Below are positions 35,374 to 43,336 of a DNA stretch of 64,000 nucleotides, one piece after another. Made by a program: the position numbers and the translations under genes. The notes beneath the pieces were generated by a model, which was given only the letters and a program-made list of their open reading frames with translations, had not been told where the DNA came from and ran no database searches. Where the stretch lies: contig DATNEY010000032.1 in assembly GCA_035606665.1 (NCBI GenBank), positions 1 through 64,000 on the forward strand. The letters run 5' to 3'. Positions within the stretch are counted from its first letter, which is position 1; each line of letters starts with the position of its first letter. The stretch is from DASUGC01 sp035606665 (GTDB lineage Bacteria; Acidobacteriota; Vicinamibacteria; Vicinamibacterales; SCN-69-37).

Positions 35374-35561
35374 TCCTTCGGTTTCGGCGGGCGCCCGAGC
35401 AGCCGGCCAACGAGGCCCAGGATCTTCTGCCAGAACATCAGCAGGACGCCGCCAACGGCGGCGAGCCCGGACGCGATCGGAAGGAAGACGTCGGGACCGA
35501 TGTAGAGCGCCACCCAGGGCAGCAAGTGGCTCATGCAATCAGGGGCAATCAGAGCAAGCAT
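35370..35561 (-). CDS. Small single- or two-pass membrane protein beside the sulfotransferase
   Basis: A 63-residue protein. The second ATG (35561) is preferred because GGAGGG (35573-35568) then lies six bases upstream; the ATG at 35567 abuts that site. The sequence has a hydrophobic stretch (about 10-45) and a basic, proline-rich C-terminus (GRLLGRPPKPKE). It overlaps the sulfotransferase by ATGA, suggesting a membrane partner or recruiter of the sulfation enzymes. No family is recognised. Confidence 0.6.
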   Translation of the reverse strand: MLALIAPDCMSHLLPWVALYIGPDVFLPIASGLAAVGGVLLMFWQKILGLVGRLLGRPPKPKE

Positions 35562-35577
35562 AGTCATCCCTCCGGCC

Positions 35578-36318
35578 TCAGCGCTCCGCCGGCCCTATCT
35601 TGAGATTCTCCGACACCATCAGCATCTGACCGCCAAGCGGCTTGAACGGCAGGGCGAGGTACGCCCGGACGATGAGCGGCAGCATGGGCAGGTTGAGACG
35701 CAGGGTGGATTTCATGTTGACCGGCATGAACCGGGGGACCGAACGAATCACCTTGTACCCGTACGCCTCCAAGAAATCGAAGAGGCTCGCGTCCGTGAAG
35801 ATCTGGATGTGCGTGTAGTCGTCGAAATACGTCGACGAGCAGTACTTGAAGTTCGGCTGCATCAGAATAAGCCGGCCGCCCTTGCGCAGGACCCGGCGAA
35901 TCGAGTGGAGCGCCAGGATGAGCTCCTGTCGCGTCAGATGCTCGACGAGGTTGCTGGCAAACGCGACGTCGAACGAATCCTCCGGAAGGAAGGAGAGGTC
36001 GGTGGCCGAGTGCAGATGCGTCACGACGCCGGGCGCCGCGTACTTCGGACCCTCGGTGAACAGGTCTACCGTGTGACGCGCGGCAGCGCCGGTGACGTGG
36101 TTGATGAAATTGCAGTAGCCCGCGCCCAGGTCGAGCACGCGCGAACCGTCTGGAATGTAGCGCTCCTGAATCCAGCGCACGACCTCTTTCCAGACGAGGT
36201 CTCGCCGCGCATCGAAGGCAAAGCGCGTCTTGAAGTACGCGTCGTACAGCTCTCCGATCGCCTGGTCGCTCCGAACGCCAGAACCCGATCCGCCGCCGTC
36301 TTCCCGATTGAACTCCAT
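35578..36318 (-). CDS. Class I SAM-dependent methyltransferase
   Basis: A 246-residue protein from the ATG at 36318; a TTG directly before it would add one residue. Motif I is VLDLGAGYCNFIN, followed by the acidic strand VDLF, SFDVAFASNLVEHL (motif IV region) and RVLRKGGRLILMQPN. This is a Methyltransf_11/25-like fold without family-specific marks. Given its place 16 bases before the sulfotransferase cluster it may O- or N-methylate the glycan. The substrate is unknown. Confidence 0.8.
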   Translation of the reverse strand: MEFNREDGGGSGSGVRSDQAIGELYDAYFKTRFAFDARRDLVWKEVVRWIQERYIPDGSRVLDLGAGYCNFINHVTGAAARHTVDLFTEGPKYAAPGVVTHLHSATDLSFLPEDSFDVAFASNLVEHLTRQELILALHSIRRVLRKGGRLILMQPNFKYCSSTYFDDYTHIQIFTDASLFDFLEAYGYKVIRSVPRFMPVNMKSTLRLNLPMLPLIVRAYLALPFKPLGGQMLMVSENLKIGPAER

Positions 36319-36327
36319 CAAACTCCC

Positions 36328-36345
36328 CCGCCGATCGATCGGCGG
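36328..36345. repeat. Perfect 18 bp palindrome between two operon genes
   Basis: ccgccgatcgatcggcgg is an uninterrupted palindrome that ends exactly at the stop codon (36346) of the upstream gene in the minus operon. It could form a hairpin with a GATC loop in RNA or bind a dimeric regulator. No T run follows. Confidence 0.5.
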
Positions 36346-38328
36346 CTACTTCCCCAGCGCCTTCGCGATGGCGTTCACATCCACACCCATGCGCGCCAGC
36401 CACGCCGGAATATCGAGAATCCATGGCCCGCCGTCGACAGGGGCACCACGGAACAGCATCCCTCGCGGCGTCCAGTACAGACGGCTTCCGGCAGGTGTGG
36501 GCGGGCGAAGCGCCCGGTGACGTTGCCACACGCCGGCGTCTTTCACGTACAGCGCACCCGCGCCGTTTGTCGCGAGCAGCCTGGCCCCATCCGGTGCCGG
36601 CGCACCGGGGTCAGTCAGGACGTAATTGATATCGGCCGGAACCGGCGCGTTCCGTCGAGAATAGATCGCCCAAGCCAGCGCAGATCCCCCGTAGGTTTCA
36701 GCGGGAACCCCTGGCTTGTAATCCTCTGGAAACAAATGATTTAGGAGCGATTGACGGTTGAAGGCCCGCGGATCGAGCTCGGCATATCCCGGCCCGCGGT
36801 CTTCAATCGCGTGCCCGACCGCGCGTGCTGCCGTAACGGGCCCTGCAACCGTGGGCCATGACATCCAAATCGCCGCCACAGCGGCGAAGCCGGCCACCAC
36901 TCCCTGCCACGGCCGCCACGCCGCGTCCTGCCGCCGCCAGACCGCCGCCAGTGGCAGAAGCATGGCCGGCGCAAACTGGTGAATCATTACGTAGGCCTGG
37001 AGGAAGAAGAGGGCAAACTGCGCCGTCGTCACCAGGAGAAGCGCCCGCCCCGCCGCATCGAGCCGGCGCCACACGAGGTATGCGGCAAACGGAAAGATGC
37101 CGGACGGCACAACCACCCACAGCACGCGGTGCCAGTCCGTGAACTGAAGAAACGCGAAGCGCAGCAGGAGTCCGGTAATGCCGTGCTCCTTGCCCGGCCG
37201 CGGCAGTGACAACGCGCCGAGCACCGGCGGCGCCACGGCCATGGCAGCGATCACACCAAAGAGCATCAGTGTCGCCCGGCGGATAGCGGGCCGCTCGCCG
37301 CGGCCCGCGCACAAGAACATCGCCGCCAGCATGAAGACGACGAGCACTAGACCTGACGGTGAGCTCATCAACGTCAACAGCAGGAACCCGGCGGTCCACC
37401 CCCACCGGCGCGAGAGATACGAATGCACGAAACCCAGGAACGTGAACACCTGCAGCGTATCGGGGACCCCGGGCATCGCAAGGTCCGCCGAGTACGGGTC
37501 ATATGTGGCGCTGAATGCCTGCACGACGGTATAGGCAACGAGCGCGAGCCAGACAAGCACGTACGAACCGCGGCCGAACGCGTCCCGCCCCCGCTCCGCG
37601 ACGGCCACAATGGCCGCCTGCGTTGAGACGAGCACCAGCAGATACGGCAACCTGACCGCGGCTTCGGTCTCACCGAACAGCCGCATGAACCACGACGCTG
37701 GATACGCGAACAGCACCGTCGACATGCCGGGGAATGTCGCCAGCGGCCCGGCCGCCGGATCCCAGAACGGCACGAACTGGCGCACCGCAAGCCGCGCGGT
37801 TTCGAAGGCATGCGCGCCGTCGCCGTTGAAGGTCTCCCAGAGGAACTTCGGCGCGAGTATCGCGACGAGTGCCGCCGGCACAAGGAGCGCGAGCGAGATG
37901 GCAACGCCGGAGCCGGACAGCGCGGTGTCGTGCTGCCACGAACGCCTCGTCACCACGGCCGCAACGATCGAAAGCAGACCGAGTACGGCGACGAAGGTCC
38001 GGCCCGTCACGGGCGCGCCAAGGACGAGCCCGGATAGCGAGGCGCCGATGCTCACAACGGCAAGCGACGCCGCACTCGCGCGCATCAACCACACCGCGAA
38101 ACCCTCGCGACGGCTCGACCACGTGAGGAGCAGCCCCGGCGTCAGCAAGGCCAGGCCGGCACTTGCGGCTACCATCGGAACCACCAGATACAGCAGCCAC
38201 GCGTGCTCCGGCACGAAGTACGGATTCGGCCCGGACGCGAAGGCAACAAGTCCGGCGGCGTCAGGAATCGCGCCTAGTCCGGCGATCAGGGGCACCCACG
38301 CCAGTGCCAGCAGTGCGAGCCGTTTCAT
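36346..38328 (-). CDS. Large polytopic membrane protein, probable GT-C glycosyltransferase
   Basis: A 660-residue protein with about 13 helices. The N-terminal helix has a signal-like look, and four more helices precede the loop TFNGDGAHAFETARLAV, which carries Asp and Glu in the place expected for GT-C catalysis. Further motifs are FWDPAAGPLATFPG and YDPYSADLAMPGVPD. A soluble C-terminal domain (about 525-660) closes the protein. The ATG overlaps the polysaccharide deacetylase stop by four bases. The role in glycan transfer is inferred from layout and neighbours only. Confidence 0.6.
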   Translation of the reverse strand: MKRLALLALAWVPLIAGLGAIPDAAGLVAFASGPNPYFVPEHAWLLYLVVPMVAASAGLALLTPGLLLTWSSRREGFAVWLMRASAASLAVVSIGASLSGLVLGAPVTGRTFVAVLGLLSIVAAVVTRRSWQHDTALSGSGVAISLALLVPAALVAILAPKFLWETFNGDGAHAFETARLAVRQFVPFWDPAAGPLATFPGMSTVLFAYPASWFMRLFGETEAAVRLPYLLVLVSTQAAIVAVAERGRDAFGRGSYVLVWLALVAYTVVQAFSATYDPYSADLAMPGVPDTLQVFTFLGFVHSYLSRRWGWTAGFLLLTLMSSPSGLVLVVFMLAAMFLCAGRGERPAIRRATLMLFGVIAAMAVAPPVLGALSLPRPGKEHGITGLLLRFAFLQFTDWHRVLWVVVPSGIFPFAAYLVWRRLDAAGRALLLVTTAQFALFFLQAYVMIHQFAPAMLLPLAAVWRRQDAAWRPWQGVVAGFAAVAAIWMSWPTVAGPVTAARAVGHAIEDRGPGYAELDPRAFNRQSLLNHLFPEDYKPGVPAETYGGSALAWAIYSRRNAPVPADINYVLTDPGAPAPDGARLLATNGAGALYVKDAGVWQRHRALRPPTPAGSRLYWTPRGMLFRGAPVDGGPWILDIPAWLARMGVDVNAIAKALGK

Positions 38329-39059
38329 CGAAACACCAGGGCTCTCACCGCGCGGCGAGCGCGGATCCAGGCAAGACGCCGCGCGAACGCCGGCGCGCCA
38401 AAGGGATCAAGGGCCCCCGGCGACTGGAAGTAGTACATGTCCAGTCGCGGCAGCCGCGCCGCGTCGTCACGGCCGCCGAGCGCGCTCATCTCCGTCGTAT
38501 ACGCGCAGGCAAATGCCGAACGGGCGCGCTCCGCAACGGCATGGTTGACGTCACCGTAGGGATAGGCGAAGTGCCCCGGCCGCTGGCCGAGCTGCCGTTC
38601 CAGATCGTCGCGGCTCCCATCGAGCTCGTCAGCAAGTTGCTCGGCTGAAACCCGCGTCAGGTGCGGATGTGTTCGTGTATGGGCTTCGATGCGAGCGCCG
38701 CGCTTCGCGAGCCGCTCCAGATCTGTCCAGCCGAGCAGGGGCATCGTCGGAATCCCTGCCTGATTCTTGCCACCCCACGCGTTCGTGCCGCCGACGTGTT
38801 TCGTCACGACAAAGATGGTCGGCACCACGCCGGCGTCGAGCAGGCGATCGGCGGCGGGGATGATGTTCAGAAAACCGTCATCAAACGTCACGCTGACAAC
38901 GTCGCCCGAAGGCGCGCGGCCGGTCACGAGGTCGTCGAGTGGAATGGCGCGCACCGACCCGTGCGTGAGCCAGCGAAACTGGCGGTCGAAGGTTCCCGTA
39001 TCGACCGAGATCGGCGAACCGCTCGGGTCGATCGAGTGATAGGTCAGGATCGCTTTCAA
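38325..39059 (-). CDS. Polysaccharide deacetylase (CE4/NodB-type)
   Basis: A 244-residue protein. It starts with LKAILTYHSID; the NodB motif 1 is VSVTFDDGF, motif 2 is IEAHTRTHPHL (metal-binding HxxxH), and motif 3 is FAYPYGDVN. These are the catalytic Asp pair and metal-ligand His residues of CE4 enzymes, which remove N- or O-acetyl groups from glycans. The TTG start at 39059 overlaps the GT4 stop (TTGA), with GGCAGG just before it. No signal peptide is seen, so it may act on cytosolic lipid-linked intermediates, as PIG-L/NodB-like enzymes do. Confidence 0.85.
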   Translation of the reverse strand: MKAILTYHSIDPSGSPISVDTGTFDRQFRWLTHGSVRAIPLDDLVTGRAPSGDVVSVTFDDGFLNIIPAADRLLDAGVVPTIFVVTKHVGGTNAWGGKNQAGIPTMPLLGWTDLERLAKRGARIEAHTRTHPHLTRVSAEQLADELDGSRDDLERQLGQRPGHFAYPYGDVNHAVAERARSAFACAYTTEMSALGGRDDAARLPRLDMYYFQSPGALDPFGAPAFARRLAWIRARRAVRALVFR

Positions 39060-40282
39060 CCTGCCGTCCTCGCGGACTCCACCATTTCGAGAAAGCGATC
39101 GATCACGACGCGCTCGGACCATCGCTCACGGCACGCCTCGTAGCCGCGCCGTGCCGCTTCGTCCCGGAACGCCCGATCCTGCTGGAGGCGCGTCATGGCG
39201 CCAATGAGCTCGTCCTCGGTGGAGAACAGGAGGCCGCCACCGGACACGTCCACGATCTCCGGGAACGGCCCGATCCGCCTCGCGATGACGGGAGCGCCAA
39301 ACCGGAACGCTTCGATCAGCACGATGCCGAACGTCTCGTAGCCCTTCGACGGCATCAGGGCCGCGATCGCGTGCGCGTAGTACTGCGACAGTTGGTCGTT
39401 CGACACCCGGCCGGCGAAGCGCACATTGGGCATCCCGGACGCCAGCGATTTCAGCGCGGCCATCTCTTCGCCGTCGCCGACGATGAGCAGGTCCGCGCCG
39501 GGATAGCGCCGGAACGCAGGAATTACTTCGTGCAGGCCCTTGATGCTGGTGAGCCGGCCGACGAAAAGAAAATACGGCCGTGCGTGCGGCCGCGCACTCG
39601 CCTCAGGCTGCGGCCGTCCCGGGAATTCACCCGGCAGGAAGTACGGCAGCACCTGCATCGGATGCTCGAACGCGAACTCCGCATGCTTCCGGCGGCTGAA
39701 CTCGCTTCGGGCGATGAAAAGATCGACGTTCGGCGTGTGCCGCTCGAGCGCACCCGTGTACCGCCACAACTGGGGCGGACGCCGGTAGCTCAGGACGCAC
39801 GACGTGCAGTGACGCTCGTCGCACGGCTCGCGGTTGTACCGCCAGAGGACGTGGGTCGGACAGACGAGCCAGTGCTCATGCGCAACATAGACCTTCAGCG
39901 CACGCCCGCCCATCGCAAGCAAGCCCGGGCCGCCGACGAGTGACACGTTGTTGAAGATGACGACATCGAAGTTCCGTGCGGCGATGAGATCGCGGATGCG
40001 CCGGCCGTGCATCACGGGAAAGCCCAGCTGATGGGTCAGAAACGGCGACACGACACCGAGACGGCTGCGCAGGCCGATGACTTCAACGCCGTCCTGGTCG
40101 GCGGGCTGATCGGGAAGGCGCTTGCCGGCCAGCCATTCGTACGCGTCGACGTCGTGCACGACGGTGACGGAGTGCCCGCGTGACGCCAGTGCGCGCGCCG
40201 TGCGCTGCACGTCAATGCCGTCCCCGCCGAAGTTGAACGGGGGATAGAAGGTCGTCAGCGAGCAGAACCGGAGCGCCGTCAT
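39056..40282 (-). CDS. GT4 family glycosyltransferase
   Basis: A 408-residue GT-B enzyme. The N-terminal acceptor domain begins FCSLTTFYPPFNFGGDGIDVQ with the glycine loop. The C-terminal donor domain has FLFVGRLTSIKGL, LLIVGDGEEM and the E-x7-E motif KGYETFGIVLIEA. The middle contains four cysteines (CPTHVLWRYNREPCDERHCTSC) that look like a metal site and occur in a GT4 subgroup. It is a retaining glycosyltransferase using an NDP-sugar in the cytosol. Its ATG shares one base with the GMC gene stop. Confidence 0.85.
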   Translation of the reverse strand: MTALRFCSLTTFYPPFNFGGDGIDVQRTARALASRGHSVTVVHDVDAYEWLAGKRLPDQPADQDGVEVIGLRSRLGVVSPFLTHQLGFPVMHGRRIRDLIAARNFDVVIFNNVSLVGGPGLLAMGGRALKVYVAHEHWLVCPTHVLWRYNREPCDERHCTSCVLSYRRPPQLWRYTGALERHTPNVDLFIARSEFSRRKHAEFAFEHPMQVLPYFLPGEFPGRPQPEASARPHARPYFLFVGRLTSIKGLHEVIPAFRRYPGADLLIVGDGEEMAALKSLASGMPNVRFAGRVSNDQLSQYYAHAIAALMPSKGYETFGIVLIEAFRFGAPVIARRIGPFPEIVDVSGGGLLFSTEDELIGAMTRLQQDRAFRDEAARRGYEACRERWSERVVIDRFLEMVESARTAG

Positions 40283-41889
40283 CAGAACGCCGCCTCGGCG
40301 ATGCGCGTCGCGTTGGCCATCAGCGTGAACGTCAGGTTCTTGGCGGGAAGAAACGGGAACGTCACGCCGTCGACAAGATAGAGGTTGCGAATGTCACGGC
40401 TCTCCCCGGTGGGCGTGGTCGTGAGCGGTCGGGCGTCGGAGTCGGGCGTCATCGGCAGCATGCCCGCGTAGTGCACGCTCGCGCCCATGGGCCGGACGTG
40501 CACCATGCCGGGCGGCACCACGCAGGATAGCGTCCGCAGCGCGCGCTTCACGCGCGCGAGCGCCACGCGGATGCGATCGCGTTCGCCCGCATCCGGCCGG
40601 TAGTGGATGCGGATCTTCTGGTCGTCCGCGCGCGCGAGCTCGACGAAGCTGTCCGGCCGGCGCGTGTCGCGGAAGTTGACGTTGACGAGGCCGAGCGCCG
40701 CGTGGATGGCGCGAAACGCGCGCGTGGAGGCCGCCAGATCGAGCGGCACGCGCTGGATCAACGGGTGCGTCAGCGCGGTCTTGAGCGTGGTGATCTGGCC
40801 GTGCACGTAGTCCTTCGGTGACTCCGCGTCCAGTCCCATCCCGAGCAGATGGTACTGGTAGGTCTCCGACGAGAAGGCCCGCCCGATCATGCCCAGATTC
40901 ACGAACGGGACGAGAACCTGCCGATTGTCCATCAGGCCGTCGAGACGAACACGCCTGCCCTGTTCGCGCGCAAGCGTCGTGAGGAAAATCCGCGCGGAGA
41001 GCAGCGCGCCGGCCGCGAGCGCCACGCGTAGCACCGGAAACTCGCGCTCCTCACCCGTCTCGACGGCGCGGCCAACGAGCGCGCGCACGGCGCCGTCCGC
41101 TCCCAGCTTCGCATGGCTCACGCTCACGCCGCCGATGTACTCGAAGTTCGGATAGGTCAGACACTCGCGCAGTGTCTGCGACGGTGTGTAGAGCGATTCG
41201 CGCGGGCATCCCCACAAACAGCGGCCGGTGTAGTCGCAGGGTTGCCGCGATCCGAGGGGCTGGCTGAGCGTCGCCACGCGCGTCCGGCCAAAGTAGGCGC
41301 CTGCGGCATTGAGAGCAGCCTTCTTCCGGGCGTAGGCCGCCATGAGCCGCTCGGAGTGCGCATCGAGTCGCAGCGGCGTCTGGAGATGGCCATGCACCGG
41401 CATGAAGCGGGCCAGATCGTCCGCCTCGCCGGTGACGCCGATACGACTGGCAACTTCGTCATACCCGCGCGCAAGCGCGGCGTGATCGAAGGGAAAGTCC
41501 TCGATTTCCTGCCTGGTAAGCGGATAGCAGCCGCCGGTCCAGGTTTCGGCGAGTCCACCGCGCGCGAACGAAAACAACGGGGAGAACCCCGCGCTCTGGT
41601 GGCCGAAACCGCGCGGATGATCGAACACGAAATCCTTGCTCGGCGGAATGCCGTAGTACTCGTCGCTCACGCCCGGCAGCAGCACGGCATCGAACGACGA
41701 ACCGAGAAAATACTCGGCCGGATCGGGGAGCTGATCCTTCAGTCCGCGAAGCGTCGCCTCTGGAAGCACCGGACGCCGGCCTTCCCTGCCGACGTCGATC
41801 ATCCGCACCGAACCGCCCTTCTTCAGCACGGTCAGCGCAAAGTGGACGCCGCTCGCACCGGAACCGACAACCGTGACCGACGGCGTCAC
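40282..41889 (-). CDS. GMC-family FAD-dependent oxidoreductase, second copy
   Basis: 535 residues from a GTG that overlaps the upstream epimerase stop (GTGA). TVVGSGASGVHFA is the FAD-binding motif. A four-Cys-containing patch (CDYTGRCLWGC) in the middle is unusual. The C-terminus has GASVHYAGMLPM and DGVTFPFLPAKNLTFTLMANA, carrying the GMC catalytic His and Asn. Its length matches the GMC protein at 8909-10519 (536 residues), but the two are divergent in sequence. It probably oxidises a sugar hydroxyl and is translationally coupled to an NAD-epimerase, suggesting consecutive steps. Confidence 0.8.
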   Translation of the reverse strand: MTPSVTVVGSGASGVHFALTVLKKGGSVRMIDVGREGRRPVLPEATLRGLKDQLPDPAEYFLGSSFDAVLLPGVSDEYYGIPPSKDFVFDHPRGFGHQSAGFSPLFSFARGGLAETWTGGCYPLTRQEIEDFPFDHAALARGYDEVASRIGVTGEADDLARFMPVHGHLQTPLRLDAHSERLMAAYARKKAALNAAGAYFGRTRVATLSQPLGSRQPCDYTGRCLWGCPRESLYTPSQTLRECLTYPNFEYIGGVSVSHAKLGADGAVRALVGRAVETGEEREFPVLRVALAAGALLSARIFLTTLAREQGRRVRLDGLMDNRQVLVPFVNLGMIGRAFSSETYQYHLLGMGLDAESPKDYVHGQITTLKTALTHPLIQRVPLDLAASTRAFRAIHAALGLVNVNFRDTRRPDSFVELARADDQKIRIHYRPDAGERDRIRVALARVKRALRTLSCVVPPGMVHVRPMGASVHYAGMLPMTPDSDARPLTTTPTGESRDIRNLYLVDGVTFPFLPAKNLTFTLMANATRIAEAAF

Positions 41890-43247
41890 GAACGGCCTCC
41901 CGACTTCGGAGATCCAATCACCCGCACCGGAATCAGAATCAACGAGCCGATGGCGAGGCTGGCCAGAGAGACGACGCCTGTAACAGCCAGCCGCAGGAAC
42001 GCCGGCACCGGACTGCCTCCCACCGGCGAGTCCATCACGTTGTGGTACGGAGGGCACGTCTCGAGGATGGCGAGCAACAGCACGAGCTTCTTGCGCAAGA
42101 GCGAGGCCGGCGCAAGGAGCGCGGCGTGCGCGTCCGCGAGCTTCGCGGAAATCACTCCGCGACTCGCGTAGTCCACGAGCACGTGATCGGTCGAGCTCAC
42201 GGCACGGAGCTGGCTGCTCACCTCATGCGCCGCCCGGTATTTCTGCAGTACGTAGTCCGTCGCATCCTGTCCGGTGAGATACCGCGTGAACACGCGGCAC
42301 TCGGCATCGAGTTCGGCCGGAGGCTGCGGATCGCCGGCCATCGCCGGTGGCGGCGCGGGCGCTCGTTCGAACATGTCGGCGAGCGTCGCCATCGATTCCC
42401 CGGCCGGCTGCAGGCGGTTCATCTCGCCGAGTCCGTTGAACTTGAATGACGACAACTGCCCCGCCGTGATCGGCAGGAACCCACCGAGCCCAATCGCCTC
42501 CGCCAGGCGAAGTGGAATCTGGAGCAACGGCAGCGGGAAATGCAGGAGCGGTCCGTCCGCGCCCTTGCGCGCCGCGCGCAGCTCGCGCACGAGCTGTTCC
42601 ATCGACACGCGATCCGCACCGCCGATCGCGATGGTCTCGTTCGAGAATGCGTCGGCTTCAACCGCGCGCACGAGAGCGGCGACGACGTCGTCCACGTGAA
42701 CGGGTTGCACGAGCGCGCGCCCGTTTCCGGGAAGCACCGCCACCGGCAGGAGCGCGAGCTTCTCGAGAGACGCGAGCAGCGGCGCGCCGGCTCCCAAAAT
42801 CATCGTCGGCCTGACGATCAGGAATGGCAGGCCCGACGCGCGCACCGTCGCTTCTGCCGCGGATTTCGCCTGTGCGTAGTGATACGCCGTGAGGTCGTCG
42901 AAGGTCACGGCGATCGAACTGACAAAGAGGAACTTCCTGACGCCGGCCCGCCGCGCCTCTTCGATGAGCACTTCCGTGCCGCGCGCGTTGGTGCGATGGT
43001 GTTCCGCTGCCGACGCGCGACCCGTGGCCGCTGCGAGGTGGAGGACCGTGTCGCAGGCGGCGAGCGCGGCGCGGTAGTCCTCAGGGTTCAGGAGGTCGCC
43101 GCGAACGCTCTCAGCATCCGGCACGGTACCGGCCAGCGTGCCGGACCGGTCCAGCGCGACGACACGCATGCCGGCGGCGACCAGGGCCGGCAGGAGCCGC
43201 TGACCCACGAACCCGGCCCCACCAGTGACGAAGACAACGCGCCGCAT
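41886..43247 (-). CDS. NAD-dependent epimerase with a long unrecognised C-terminal extension
   Basis: 453 residues from the ATG at 43247. VTGGAGFVG lies at residues 7-15, SSIAVTF and Tyr-x3-Lys in HYAQAKSAAE give an intact extended SDR up to about residue 290. The remaining 160 residues match no family I know: they contain YLTGQDATDYVLQKYR, a CPPYHNVMDSP motif and a final membrane helix (about 420-445). The extra domain probably tethers the enzyme to the membrane near the oxidoreductase it is coupled to. It heads the 13-gene minus operon. Confidence 0.75.
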   Translation of the reverse strand: MRRVVFVTGGAGFVGQRLLPALVAAGMRVVALDRSGTLAGTVPDAESVRGDLLNPEDYRAALAACDTVLHLAAATGRASAAEHHRTNARGTEVLIEEARRAGVRKFLFVSSIAVTFDDLTAYHYAQAKSAAEATVRASGLPFLIVRPTMILGAGAPLLASLEKLALLPVAVLPGNGRALVQPVHVDDVVAALVRAVEADAFSNETIAIGGADRVSMEQLVRELRAARKGADGPLLHFPLPLLQIPLRLAEAIGLGGFLPITAGQLSSFKFNGLGEMNRLQPAGESMATLADMFERAPAPPPAMAGDPQPPAELDAECRVFTRYLTGQDATDYVLQKYRAAHEVSSQLRAVSSTDHVLVDYASRGVISAKLADAHAALLAPASLLRKKLVLLLAILETCPPYHNVMDSPVGGSPVPAFLRLAVTGVVSLASLAIGSLILIPVRVIGSPKSGGRS

Positions 43248-43336
43248 CAGCCCCGTGTTATCGGCTCGAGGCACCTGAATCTGCGGTCTCGCATTGCTCA
43301 AATCGACATCCGGGACTGTGAGAACATCGTCCCGCT

